64,000 nucleotides of DNA, taken from the NCBI GenBank assembly GCA_025677815.1, contig JAIXMP010000008.1:496001-560000 (forward strand), in the 5' to 3' direction. The notes beneath the pieces were generated by a model. That model saw only the letters and a list, made by a program, of their open reading frames with translations. It ran no database searches and had not been told where the DNA came from. The position numbers and the translations under genes were made by a program. Shown piece after piece: positions 53,960 to 64,000 of this stretch (position 1 is the first letter of the stretch; each line of letters opens with the position of its first letter). The DNA is from Phascolomyces articulosus. Lineage: Eukaryota; Mucoromycota; Mucoromycetes; Mucorales; Lichtheimiaceae.

Positions 53960-54708
53960 GATGGAGTATAAAAATTTAAAGAGTGAATATGTATTATATA
54001 TCAGTAGACAATTGTTGGAAAAAAAAATAAAATTAATGGCTTTGGAGGGGCGTTTGACCATATGAAAAAATGATCACGTTTTGAGTTGTACAACGAAATC
54101 TAATTTGGTCTAGAATGTTTATTCACCATCCCAACTAGCAGTTTCGTTGTTGGATACATGATTTTTTTTCAATTTATATCATCCACTTTGATATATATTT
54201 TATATGACGTGGATTTATCTTACTGTTTGAAATTATACATCACAGCTGGAGATTTCATTGTCTTTGCACTGATCCATAAGTATAGAAACAAGATGTACAG
54301 TATTTAGAAAATGATTCAAGCAAGATCATTATCTTTTTTAAACTACATTGGATGACATCTATAAAATTTACTGTCAAGAAATTTGTAAACAGCCCTCGTT
54401 ATTGTAAAATGCTGTAACTTCCATTATATTGGAAAATAAAAAATATTTATATCGGCGGGACATGTGAGTAATGAAGTCAACAAAACATAGCAGCATCTTC
54501 ATGCATGTATACTTCCAAATAGAACACTAATCCATATCCATATAAACTTTATACAATTAACCACTTCCAAATGAGTGATTCATGTACATCTATAATGAGG
54601 TTGGGCGTTTTCAAGCTTATATTCTCATCCTTCCATGGTTTTTTTTTTATTTTTCTTCTTTTTTTACTACTTCTCAACTTTATCACGCACATACTTTTTT
54701 TTTTGGAA
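53960..54708. other. Divergent spacer between F-box gene and SDR gene
   Basis: 749 bases of upstream sequence for both flanking genes. An open frame reads into the SDR gene from 54571 but adds a hydrophobic poly-Phe/Leu stretch from a T-rich tract, so I treat it as the 5' leader. Confidence 0.5.
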
Positions 54709-56352
54709 ATGACCAACGGATATTTTGAAAATAAAGTGGCAGTGATTACCGGTGGGAGTCGCAATATTGGTCGAGCTGTTGCAGCAGCACTAGTTGAAAG
54801 AGGCTGTAGAGTTGTCATTGGAGACGTCTTGGATACTGAAGGTCAAAAGACGATACAAGATTTAAATTCAATGTAAGTTCTATATGTCATTTAGTGTTTA
54901 TACTATCACCCAAGCGAGTATTCAACAATACTTATATACAAGGACTGGCAAGGAGAATGCTGTCTATTTACATACGGATGTTACAAAGTATGCTGATTTA
55001 ATCGCGTTGTTTGAGTTGGGACAAGAACAGTTTGGTGGTGTGGATGTAAGCCTTTCTGATATATTGAATAACAACGTTTCTTTTATAGGCATATAAAACT
55101 AACATTCATAAACGGATAATATAGTTTGCCTTTTTGAACGCAGGCATCTCAGTTCCAAATGATATCATGTTGGATGACTTGGATGGTATTATATAATAAT
55201 CCAAACTTTTTAGCTTTTTTTTCAATTTTCTTTATAAATAACATTGAATTCAACATTTTTTATAGATGAAAAAGACGAAAGGCTTATGAAAATTAATACC
55301 ATGGGGATTATCAAAGGATCAAAAGTGGCAGTACGTTATATATCCAAACGGGGTGGAGGAGCAATCGTGAATACAGCTTCAACACTTGGTTTGGATTGTA
55401 CAAAGTACTAATATTACCTTTATTTTTATTGCAAAGTGATATAATGATTCATATACTAATTTTTTCAATGAATTTGTTTTCTTCCAAAAAAAAGCTATTC
55501 AAGCATTTATAATGCCTCAAAACATGCTGTAGTTGGTTGGTCGAAAAGTTATACCCAATTACCAAATGCCGCTAATATCCGGATGAATGCCCGTAAGTTA
55601 TTTATTTACCTTTCTATAAAATGAAAAGTGTAAAATCACCACGCATTATTTGTTAGCACAACTGTAACAAATGCTACGCATATTCACTAAACAAAAATCA
55701 TCTGAATTTGAACAAGTGTGTCCTCATGGAACAAGTAAGTCTCAATAAAAAGATTTCAACGGGATTGCTATTTGTTATGTTGAATTATGATAAGGTAATC
55801 TAATGTATATAATTCTATAATCATATTAGATACTGAATTATTATGGAAAGATTTCAACGAATATCATCAAGGATTTCACAAGACATCTGGTTTAATGGTG
55901 GATATCAATACAATTGTCAAAGCTGTGCTTTTATTATTGGAAGACGAACAATATAACGGTATATATCAAATATATAATGTTATTTTTTCAATTTTTTATA
56001 TTGATATAAAAATATAAATAAATAACCTTTACACTTTTTTAATAATAGGAATAGCACTTAAAGCTTTGCCTGGCGATGCTATTGAAGTAGAAGAATCTCC
56101 CAAAGTATTCCAAAAAAGTAATTATATCATAAGGCATAGTAGTTTTACAAATACGTAACGAGTAATATAAAGAGTAATAACAGATATATCTCTTTCTTAA
56201 TTGTTACGCATTCAGTTATACTAGCATCTCAAGAGGTAAAGCCAGAAGAAATTGCATCCAACATGGTAGCCCTGGAAGAACGAGCTGGTTCCAAGTTTAA
56301 AAAGGATCTGGATGAATCTGTTCAACGCTATTTTCAGAAATCCAGTATATAA
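54709..56352 (+). CDS. Short-chain dehydrogenase/reductase, 15-hydroxyprostaglandin-dehydrogenase-like
   Basis: Nine exons: 54709-54872, 54943-55045, 55125-55185, 55266-55404, 55495-55592, 55717-55734, 55830-55958, 56049-56117 and 56216-56352, 305 residues. Family knowledge: classical SDRs oxidise hydroxyl groups or reduce carbonyls with NAD(P). Seen: the cofactor loop VAVITGGSRNIGRAVAAAL, with Asn where the middle Gly of TGxxxGxG is usual, an acidic end of strand 2 (VIGDVLD) favouring NAD, LNAGIS, the catalytic Ser in NTASTLGLD and the catalytic YNASKHAVVGWSKSY. The C-terminal side reads NALCPHGTNTELLW and KALPGDAIEVEE, then a charged tail longer than in animal HPGD. Exon 6 is only 18 bases and restores CPHGT. 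Using an earlier acceptor would give an in-frame stop. Substrate unknown. Confidence 0.82.
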
Positions 56353-56753
56353 CCAGGCATATAATAAAAAGTTCTTTTTTCCACAATAATTAAATAATTA
56401 TTTGTAAAAGAAAAACTATCTATCCAATAAACTCTTTCTTTTTGAATTCATTCAACCATCGGCATTTAGTTAACCATCCTTTTTACGTGTCGCGAAAAAA
56501 AAGTGAGAAAAATAATGATCAACTCTGAGATTTGATTGGCTAACAATAATACTAGGCCTTTAATTTTTTTTTGTTGTGACGACGTCTTCAACCATATGGA
56601 ACTTGAAATTGTTTATTTGGCTCTCTCTCTCTGTTGGCCCTCAGTCCGAGAAAACACAATTTTTCTTTGATACATACGCGATCTCCTTTTTTTTTTCGAG
56701 TCACCCAAAAAAAAAGAGAACAGGAAAACGATAATTAGTAAAACAATTCTGAC
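56353..56753. other. Spacer between SDR and PPR genes
   Basis: 401 bases, the 3' untranslated region of the SDR gene and the promoter of the PPR gene. It has a CT run near 56620-56633. No gene seen. Confidence 0.5.
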
Positions 56754-59321
56754 ATGTCTCTCCAGTCTTTGTTACGTCGCGAAGGCTGGAGACAGCAGAC
56801 GACGTTTGCTTTTCTCGCGTCTGCACAAACATTATGTCGAAATTGCCTTTCTCGACGACTCGCTACCACGCTTACGACTACTAGAACCACCCATACTACG
56901 CGACCTATGGTGATACCCTGGCGTACAATCAGGAATATGCCAATGCACTCAACGAGGCGACCATTTATTTCACGTACACAACCTTATGCACCCCCTCATG
57001 ACAATGACACTGATGTGCCTGAACCTATACAACAATTACGAACTCACTTGTACGATCCAAAACTCCCTTCACGGAATACAATGAAATCCAAAAGTCGGTC
57101 GACTCGATTACAAGGTCGTGTTCATAATACAATTATACGACGTATTCGGCGTATTTATGTTATGCAACTGTACCACGAGATTCGCCGAGACACACACTTG
57201 TTGGCAGAATTAACTCATCAAGACGTGGAAGCCATGATTCATTTATTTTCGTCACCATCGTCAACTTCGTCTTATTTCTTTTCCCCACATATGAATAATA
57301 ATGATAAGAATATGGGTAGTTATCAACTATTGAACAAAACAGCGGCTGAAATATTATACGATTTAAGCATACATCGACCAGCCCTGTTTAATACGCAAGA
57401 AACCGAAATGTTGGTGTGCTTATTTGCTTCATGTGGTGATACAGCACGAGCTGAAAATGCAATGCAAGGATGGATGTATAATAATAATAAGAGTAACGAG
57501 GGGCCATCATCACAGGCGTATGAGGCACTTGTATATAGTCTGGCTGGAAAAGGGGATATGGAGGGCGTCACGGCATGGTTAAAGAATATGCAAGCCAATG
57601 GGTTAACACCTACATCCATGATGGTGCGAGCCATGGTTGATGGGTGGTTACGGCAGGGTGAACAGGACAAGGCAATAGAAGTACTAAAGTTACATGGTGT
57701 GAAATTATTCGATTCGATACGTCATGCAATGGAACAAGAAAAGGATGATCTGGAAATATTAGACGTTGGATTAAAGGTATTGGGACATGGAGCCATTGAT
57801 GACTGGTTATTGGAAGATGCCCGACGATTTTATCGATATTGTTGGGAACGTGGGTTGGAGACAAAGTCGCTGGTACGACATCTGGTAGACAAGTCACTCC
57901 ATACATTTCAACTACAACACTCTTACAATCTATTATTGGATGCGCAAGGATCTCAAGATAATGAAGGGGCACAATTAATAGTACGCAAATTATTAAAATA
58001 CTATCTATCACGCAATAACACGACATATGCATTCCGTTTATGGTCCAAGGTAACAGGTACGACTGAACCAGACATGGATGTGGAACTTTTTATGGCATTG
58101 GCCAAAGGCAACCGACACGAGGAATTGATGCGACTATACCGTTCCATGAAGAAACGATACCCACAGCATATCTCCATGGATCTTTACAATGCTGGGATAC
58201 GCACACTTGTCCGTACCAACAGTTATACGCACGCAACAACACTCTATAAAGATATGATAAAAACCAACAAGATACCTCCACAACTCATGCCCACTGGCCT
58301 ATTTTATAGTCTTTATGGCTTGTGTGCCAAAACAGGCAACACGCGTATGTTTCGTGATGTATTGGAACGAGCGGCAGAAGCTGGCATGGAAATGGATAAC
58401 AAAGCCTTGAGTTCATTAATGGCATGTTATATTGAAGCGGGTGATTTACGGGCGGCCAAACAAGTTTTTGAAGCCATTGCCGAATCCCATGGACCTGATG
58501 TAGTGGATTTCAATCTTTTGATTCGATTGACGGTCAAGGAGGAAGAGCAGGGACAAGGCAAGATCGATTTCAGTAAAATCCTAAAAATCCTACAACACAT
58601 GGGAAAAGTCCAAGTAGAACCGGATGCCTCAACCTATCGTACCTTACTTGAAATTTATCGTGAAGGCCAAGTGGAGCAACAATTGTTTGAACGACTCCTT
58701 TCGGATCCTGAAGCCCGTAAAATGGATCATGTCTTTTTAAACAACATTGCATTGACACGGGATATAGAACGGTATGGTCCTCAAGTAGCTGCTACCAAGT
58801 TTATGAACAATGATCGATCGGCTTTGTTTCCTGGGACGCCACGCAGGGTCCCCATTGCAGCGGACAGTATGACTTTTAAAATTTTACTAGATGCTTTGAG
58901 TGATCGACCAAAATATATGAGTGTGGCACATAAATTGTTTCAGACAATGCGAGCCAAAGGATGGATCCCTTATCAAAGCGTTTATGAACAAATGATTCTT
59001 GGATGGGCACGGAAAGGACGTATTCAACGCGCTCGAAAAATGATTCAGGAAATGGAAAATGATCTGGGTATCAAAGCAGATGTACGTATTTATACCATGT
59101 TGGTCGATGGATTATTGATTCAAAATAATCTTCGTGGTGCTTTTCAAGTCATTGAAGAAATGGAATCATTAGGTCTTGATACGGATCAGGTCTTATTAGA
59201 TCGAATCGAACGTATTGAACAAGATAATTATAATAAAATAACCTCTTCTTCTCCTTCTTCTTCCTCCTCCTCCTCCTCCACCACCACCACCATTGCTAAC
59301 AGTAGTAGTACTCCTATTTAA
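56754..59321 (+). CDS. Pentatricopeptide repeat (PPR) protein, mitochondrial
   Basis: A single open frame of 855 residues without introns. Family knowledge: PPR proteins bind organellar RNA and act in processing, stability or translation. Seen: an N-terminal presequence-like stretch rich in Arg, Ser and Thr with no acidic residues until far in (MSLQSLLRREGWRQQTTFAF; RRLATTLTTTRTTHTTRP), then a row of about 35-residue helical pairs: YEALVYSLAGKGDMEGVTAW, MVRAMVDGWLRQGEQDKAIE, FYSLYGLCAKTGNTRMFRDV, LSSLMACYIEAGDLRAAKQV, YEQMILGWARKGRIQRARKM and YTMLVDGLLIQNNLRGAFQV. A Ser/Thr-rich microsatellite-like tail ends the protein. It could be a relative of fungal mitochondrial rRNA or intron maturation factors, but I cannot name the orthologue. 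It is the only long intronless gene here apart from creA. Confidence 0.9.
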   Translation: MSLQSLLRREGWRQQTTFAFLASAQTLCRNCLSRRLATTLTTTRTTHTTRPMVIPWRTIRNMPMHSTRRPFISRTQPYAPPHDNDTDVPEPIQQLRTHLYDPKLPSRNTMKSKSRSTRLQGRVHNTIIRRIRRIYVMQLYHEIRRDTHLLAELTHQDVEAMIHLFSSPSSTSSYFFSPHMNNNDKNMGSYQLLNKTAAEILYDLSIHRPALFNTQETEMLVCLFASCGDTARAENAMQGWMYNNNKSNEGPSSQAYEALVYSLAGKGDMEGVTAWLKNMQANGLTPTSMMVRAMVDGWLRQGEQDKAIEVLKLHGVKLFDSIRHAMEQEKDDLEILDVGLKVLGHGAIDDWLLEDARRFYRYCWERGLETKSLVRHLVDKSLHTFQLQHSYNLLLDAQGSQDNEGAQLIVRKLLKYYLSRNNTTYAFRLWSKVTGTTEPDMDVELFMALAKGNRHEELMRLYRSMKKRYPQHISMDLYNAGIRTLVRTNSYTHATTLYKDMIKTNKIPPQLMPTGLFYSLYGLCAKTGNTRMFRDVLERAAEAGMEMDNKALSSLMACYIEAGDLRAAKQVFEAIAESHGPDVVDFNLLIRLTVKEEEQGQGKIDFSKILKILQHMGKVQVEPDASTYRTLLEIYREGQVEQQLFERLLSDPEARKMDHVFLNNIALTRDIERYGPQVAATKFMNNDRSALFPGTPRRVPIAADSMTFKILLDALSDRPKYMSVAHKLFQTMRAKGWIPYQSVYEQMILGWARKGRIQRARKMIQEMENDLGIKADVRIYTMLVDGLLIQNNLRGAFQVIEEMESLGLDTDQVLLDRIERIEQDNYNKITSSSPSSSSSSSSTTTTIANSSSTPI

Positions 59322-60543
59322 CATTTTTTTTACATACAAAAATTATCAAGAATACATGTATACCCTCCTCTTTTTCACACACTCACACCACATAAACACA
59401 TCCCACATTTTTCACTCATCTTTTTTTCTTCATTTTGTAATTTTGTTCTTAATAATAATAATAGTAATATTTTTATATAGAGTAACAAAAACTATATAAT
59501 TGATCACTATATATAAAAGGAAAAGGGGAAGATCTTTCACTGATAATAGATCAATTATTCCATAACTTCCCGCCACAAACCTCATTTTTTTAAGATGATA
59601 AAGAAGAATTTGGTAATTTCTCCTTTTGGAAGAATTTCAAAATGGGGGTGGGAATAATTTATCATTTTTATCTTATAGGGCTCTCGCTTTTTCACTGTTA
59701 CTAAACTATACTTAATTAAGTTCAATTAAACCGATCATCATCCGTTGGTCCGTGAGATATATATTTCCAAGGGCATTTCGAGGTTTTATTTCAAATAAAC
59801 GTACATATATATATATAAATAATGAAAGAAAGACGGGAACAACCGAGGCTGGAATATTATTTTCACTTTTCTTATCCGCATGCAGAAGTGAAAACCCCGA
59901 TTAAAAAAAAGAGATGATGCAATCAATTTGATCATTATTCTTCGTACCTGAGCGATTGAAATTGTAATTGTTTATATATTAGACTTGGAAAAATTCATGT
60001 AAAAAGAACAAAAGAATCCTTCCCCCGCATTCTCCCAAATAAGGAGAGTAGAAATATTATAACTAAAAATTCATTTAAATCTATATTTGATGGATATTAA
60101 GTCACCTTAATGATAATCGACACGTTTTTTATTTGATGATGACAATCATGATAATAAATTTGATGAAGCGATCTTCTTTCTTTCTCTTTCTATCTCTCTT
60201 TGTGGAACAATTTAAGATAAAAAAACAAAATTAGGATTGACTCACGCAACCAGAGATGTTCGCAAACCAACCAAAAGAAGAAGAAAACGGATGATTTGAA
60301 ACTCAAAAAAAAAACCCACTTGATTACCCAAGCTTTTCAAATGCTTTGTACAACTGATCCCGATTCAGCCCGTCGTGTGATTGAATGTGTAAGAGAGAGT
60401 GTTTTAATCTTGTGCTTTTTGTTGTTGTTGTTGTTTAAGGGAGCGCGAACCGCGACGACTACCTTTAAAACATTCATCTAGTTTCACCTTCTTTCTTCTT
60501 TTTCTTCTCCACATTTTTTTCTTTTTAGTTTATATAATATATC
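59322..60543. other. Spacer between PPR and carrier genes
   Basis: 1.2 kb with no convincing gene. A short open frame around 60296-60481 contains AFQMLCTTDPDSARRVIECV, which is protein-like for about 25 codons and lies directly upstream of the carrier start. It is probably 5' leader sequence or chance. The rest is AT-rich with homopolymers. Confidence 0.5.
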
Positions 60544-62266
60544 ATGTCTTCTGACGCACCACCAAAGCGTAAGTTATTTATTCTCTATAGGAACATAATA
60601 TCAGTATATATCAAGGATGAAATACTAATGAATAATATATAAAACAACGACCCCACCCTTGTACGTGTTTCAAAAAAAACAATAACAACAATAAACAGCA
60701 TTGCCATTCCACTTTCAATTCTTGGCCGGCGCCATTGCTGGTATTTCCGAGATTTTGACCATGTACCCTTTGGACGGTAAATATTGATAACAAAGATGTG
60801 TTGTTATCTTTTTTTTTTATTTTCTTAAATACACAAAAACAGAAACTTGGAAAGCAGGATATGGATGATTGATATAAAATGGCATTATTTTCCATGTTTT
60901 TTTTAGTGATCAAGACGCGTGCTCAATTGAGTACGGGTGGTAATACTGGTATTATTTCCATGCTCAAAGAAATTGTACAAAAAGAAGGGTAAAAAAGAAC
61001 AAAAGGCTTTTTTTTATGGTTGGGGGGGTTATTAAATAACAACAACAATATGATGTGTCATCGTGTAATATCTTAATTGGGTTTTTTTTATATTAGTCCA
61101 GCAACATTATATCGTGGTATTGCTGCGCCTATTCTTGTCGAAGCACCCAAGCGTGCCACCAAGTTTGCTGCTAATGAACAATATACTGCTCTTTACAAGA
61201 AACTCTTCGGTATGGACAAGGTCACTCAACCATTAGCCATTGCTACAGGTGTCAGTGCTGGTGTGACCGAAGCTGTCATTATTGTTCCTTTTGAATTGGT
61301 CAAGATTCGTATGCAAGACAAGGCCAATGCTGCTTTATATACTAGTACCACCGATGCTTTGCGAAAGATCATGAAGCAAGAAGGTCCTTTGGCTTTATAT
61401 AATGGTTTAGAAGCTACTATTTGGCGTCATGCTGCTTGGAATGGTGGCTACTTTGGTGTTATTTTCGGTGTAAAGGAAATGATGCCCAAGGCAAAGGTGA
61501 GTCAGAATTGGGATAAGGGAGGAAGTTGATGATGGATGGATAACGATGGAGAGATTAAGAATATTTTCTTCATCCACGGTCGATAATGATATGAGAAAAA
61601 AACTGGGTTATTATGAGAAAGAATGAAAATGATCTGCTTTTTCTGCATATCACTAATTGATCCCCGTACAATTATACTGGGTTATCTTTACAAATTGATA
61701 TTTAGACCAAGAACGAACAATTGGCCAACAACTTTATTGCAGGTACTATCGGTGGTACCTTTGGTACCATGTTGAATACCCCTATGGATGTCGTCAAGAC
61801 CAGAATTCAAGGACATACTGGTTCAGGACCAAAGAAATATAACTGGACCATTCCATCATTGGCTTTGGTCGCAAAGGAAGAAGGGTAAAATAATAATAAT
61901 AACAGTTTTTTTTGGATTTTCTCAATGCGTTTTTGGGTTTGGAGAGAAAAAAAGGTGGAAATTTTATGGGCCCATTGTTATTTGTGATGATGTAGTATTT
62001 TGTAGTATTATTCTCACAAATTTTTATTTTCATTATTATAGTATGGGGGCATTATATCGTGGTTTCACCGCAAAGGTCCTTCGTCTGGGTCCTGGGTAAG
62101 TTTTTTCTCTCTTGTTTGTTTATTTTTTTTTCTCAAGAGAATAGAAATCTAAAGGAACAAAAAAACTGAATAACTCATTACGTTATATATATATTAAATT
62201 AGTGGCGGTATTTTGTTGGTTGTCTTTGATACTGTATCTACCTTTATGCGCAAGCACTTTATGTAA
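60544..62266 (+). CDS. ODC1: Mitochondrial 2-oxodicarboxylate carrier
   Basis: Seven exons: 60544-60568, 60699-60776, 60907-60988, 61097-61496, 61706-61884, 62042-62095 and 62203-62266, 293 residues, the normal carrier size. Family knowledge: the inner-membrane carrier exchanges 2-oxoadipate and 2-oxoglutarate, linked to lysine and glutamate metabolism. Seen: three tandem repeats, each with a Px[DE]xx[KR]xR signature, MYPLDVIKTRAQL, VPFELVKIRMQDK and NTPMDVVKTRIQG. Odc-specific stretches include PILVEAPKRATKFAANEQY and NGLEATIWRHAAWNGGYFGV, and APKxxRLGPGGG at the end (TAKVLRLGPGGGILLVVFD). These closely follow yeast Odc1. The splice sites all keep phase. The N-terminus is short, MSSDAPPKPLPFHFQFLAGA, and starts at the first ATG after an AT-rich leader. 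Confidence 0.94.
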
Positions 62267-62573
62267 AAAAACATTTCACAAGCAAAAATTCATCATTTTT
62301 TTTTCATTCCAAACAACAATCTAGCAACAAAAAAAACCCCCAATTGCAAATAGAATTTGTAATATATCATATTAATAAAAAATAATCCAAAATCAACACC
62401 CGAGCTATATATATATATATATATATTATTATTATTATTATTATTACTATTAACTACATATTATATTATATTTGGTTTCACTATACAAAGTATGATTATA
62501 AAGTACATAATGAGAGAGGGTATTAAGTGTGAGTGTGGGTGAGAGAGAAGGATATGGAATGTAATTATTATTT
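62267..62573. other. Convergent spacer with TA/TTA microsatellite
   Basis: 307 bases between two genes that end towards each other. A TA repeat followed by TTA repeats occupies about 62405-62448. No gene seen. Confidence 0.6.
62405..62448. repeat. (TA)n(TTA)n microsatellite
   Basis: About ten TA units run into about seven TTA units. Confidence 0.85.
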
Positions 62574-64000
62574 TTATCTTCTAAGAAGATTCAGACTATA
62601 AACTCGAGTAACATGTTCGTCTGGATGTAACATGCTAACATGAATGGTGGGATACTCATTGTCGTTATGTGACGCATGGACGCATCGTATATGGCAACCA
62701 GCAATCACTTGTACGACCTTGCCCTAAATAGAGTGTTTTTTTAAATCTTATTATTAAACATGACATGGTTGCCAAATCCATGGATTTGTTTTCAAACTAA
62801 TGACAAATGCTTAATAATAATGAGGTGAACGAACTTTACCGTTTCAGCATGTCGAACTTCAATGATAGAATGTGAAAATCCAATCAAGTAAGGAAACACG
62901 ATAGCCACGCGTTGTACACGACTTTCGAACTCGATTTGATCTTGAACTTGGGTTCTGACTAATTGTTGTTGATGGGCTGGAAGGAAACTTACACATTGGG
63001 CCATACGTGTATCATAGACATAGCCTCCATGCGATGCGAATGGGACAAATCCACTAATTGCTGTGGTTTCTGCTACTGTCGATGTTGTTGTCATAGTGGT
63101 GGTGGTTCTACTGGGTGACGATGTCGCAATGGCTGTCGTGGATCGAATTGACGTCGAAGTTCTCCCCATTCTTTTTGGTTTTCTACCTACTGTTCCCAAT
63201 TTTTCTATTTTTTTCCATCGCTCATCCTGAGAAATACGACAAATCCCTTGTGTAGGGGATAACAAAAACACTGTATTATGAGCCACTTGAACATAAACAG
63301 CATCTTTGACTTCTAGACGAAATTCTTTTAATTTTCGAAAAGAGTTGGTGGGTTTGTATTGAACAATGACCAACCGTTGATGTCGATGACGTCGTTTGCG
63401 TGTCAAATAACAAAGAACAGTACGATTATCCAATGTCCCTACAGCAAATGAAATCACAGCAGATCGACGGACAAATCCCCATCGTCGATGAATGGCAAGA
63501 CGTTGACAGACCATTTTTAAATCGTAGGCCATTAATGCGTTTCGCCGATGATAGGCACGGACAAGTAAAATGGAATTATCAAGAATGGCTAATTGTTGAC
63601 AATCATCATGAGGAACAGCAAGCCAAAAATCTTGTGATCCTCCATCGCGTGGTCCAACCCAAACTCCATATTGTGTTCCCATGGCCAACATGGCTTGTCC
63701 TGTATCATCATCCACTAATAAAAAACAAGTGTCATTTGTTAATATGACAAACATGATATTATATATATAAACATCAATCCAATGAGATGATCCCTCTACT
63801 CCTTTCCATCCTCCCCCCCATGAAATTCGCACCAAAAGGAAGTGTACACCATATTCGGCCACATCCTGTTGGAAACATGGTACTTCCACCAATCATAACC
63901 GACTGTCGACTGGATCCAGTTGCAACTTCACATAACGGACTTAAACCGAAAGGAACTCTATGATCAATCGCCGTTTGGGCATTTTGGGATGCGGTCACCA
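62574..64000 (-). CDS. CNH (citron homology) domain protein, C-terminal part
   Basis: Partial: the 5' part lies beyond 64000. Exons in transcript order are 64000-63800 (incomplete), 63714-62840 and 62723-62574. Family knowledge: CNH domains end Rho1 guanine-nucleotide exchange factors such as Rom2 and also occur in Vps39-type tethers. Seen: SVMIGGSTMFPTGCGRIWCT and LPFGANFM upstream, then the propeller-like CNH strands DDDTGQAMLAMGTQYGVWVG, CQQLAILDNSILLVRAYHRR, AVISFAVGTLDNRTVLCYL, DAVYVQVAHNTVFLLSPTQG, a Thr/Ser-rich insertion, VAIVFPYLIGFSHSIIEVRH with AETGKVVQVI, and the end HPDEHVTRVYSLNLLRR. The donor of the first intron (A|GTAGAG at 63800) is weaker than usual. Which CNH subfamily this belongs to cannot be told without the N-terminus. 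Confidence 0.78.

Noticed and set aside
54571..54708. N-terminal extension of the SDR protein
   Set aside because: The extra residues are Phe/Leu runs from a T-rich leader. The conserved SDR start fits the Met at 54709.
55657..55670. In-frame TAA that would make the SDR gene a pseudogene
   Set aside because: A later AAG acceptor at 55714-55716 gives an 18-base exon that removes the stop and restores the conserved NALCPHGTN segment, so the gene is modelled as intact.
57323..58032. Minus-strand open frames opposite the PPR gene
   Set aside because: They have no family features and mirror the codon pattern of the plus-strand PPR protein. They are antisense shadows.

Overview
This window is nuclear DNA of a fungus, most likely an early-diverging Mucoromycota member of the Mucorales type. 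It is very AT-rich, with long A and T runs and many microsatellites. Its genes are split by many short introns (mostly 50-120 bases, GTAAGT-like donors and short TAG/CAG acceptors), and the encoded families are fungal (CreA-type regulator, Ato-type acetate transporter, HET-domain protein, F-box/leucine-rich proteins, CNH protein). No genus can be named from the sequence. Exon structures were joined by hand from splice consensus, reading frame and family knowledge. There is no transcript support.

Layout. 1-12.2 kb: cystathionine gamma-lyase (minus), a two-finger CreA/Mig1-type repressor (minus) and the autophagy E1 enzyme ATG7 (plus). 13.4-19.5 kb: ribosome-biogenesis methyltransferase SPB1 (minus), then an F-box/leucine-rich gene (minus) broken by an in-frame stop and a 2-base frameshift. 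21.5-27.8 kb: NatA auxiliary subunit NAA15 (plus), convergent with a diflavin reductase that best fits methionine synthase reductase (minus). 29.3-33.8 kb: an ALYREF/Yra1-type mRNA export factor, ribosomal protein eL20 and a conserved fungal protein (all plus). 33.8-41.6 kb: a gene-poor, AT-rich tract with only coding-like relics. 41.6-49.0 kb: an Ato acetate transporter (plus), an Ett1/Nro1-type TPR protein (minus) and a 17-exon polytopic membrane protein resembling the animal retinoid receptor STRA6 (plus). 49.2-54.0 kb: a decayed HET-domain pseudogene (minus) and an intact F-box/leucine-rich gene (minus). 54.7-62.3 kb: a short-chain dehydrogenase, an intronless 855-residue mitochondrial PPR protein and a mitochondrial 2-oxodicarboxylate carrier (all plus). 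62.6 kb to the end: the C-terminal part of a CNH-domain protein (minus), running off the window.

Most genes are unrelated housekeeping functions with no operon-like logic. Loose links are sulfur amino acid metabolism (cystathionine gamma-lyase plus methionine synthase reductase, the latter implying a cobalamin-dependent methionine synthase elsewhere) and carbon or nutrient response (CreA, acetate transporter, ATG7). The most unexpected gene is the STRA6-like receptor at 45.1-49.0 kb: its C-terminus, helix layout and several conserved stretches match the animal retinol-transport receptor, but it has a signal peptide and an unrecognised Cys-containing ectodomain of about 220 residues. The two pseudogenes carry six nonsense codons, each explainable by one C-to-T or G-to-A change.
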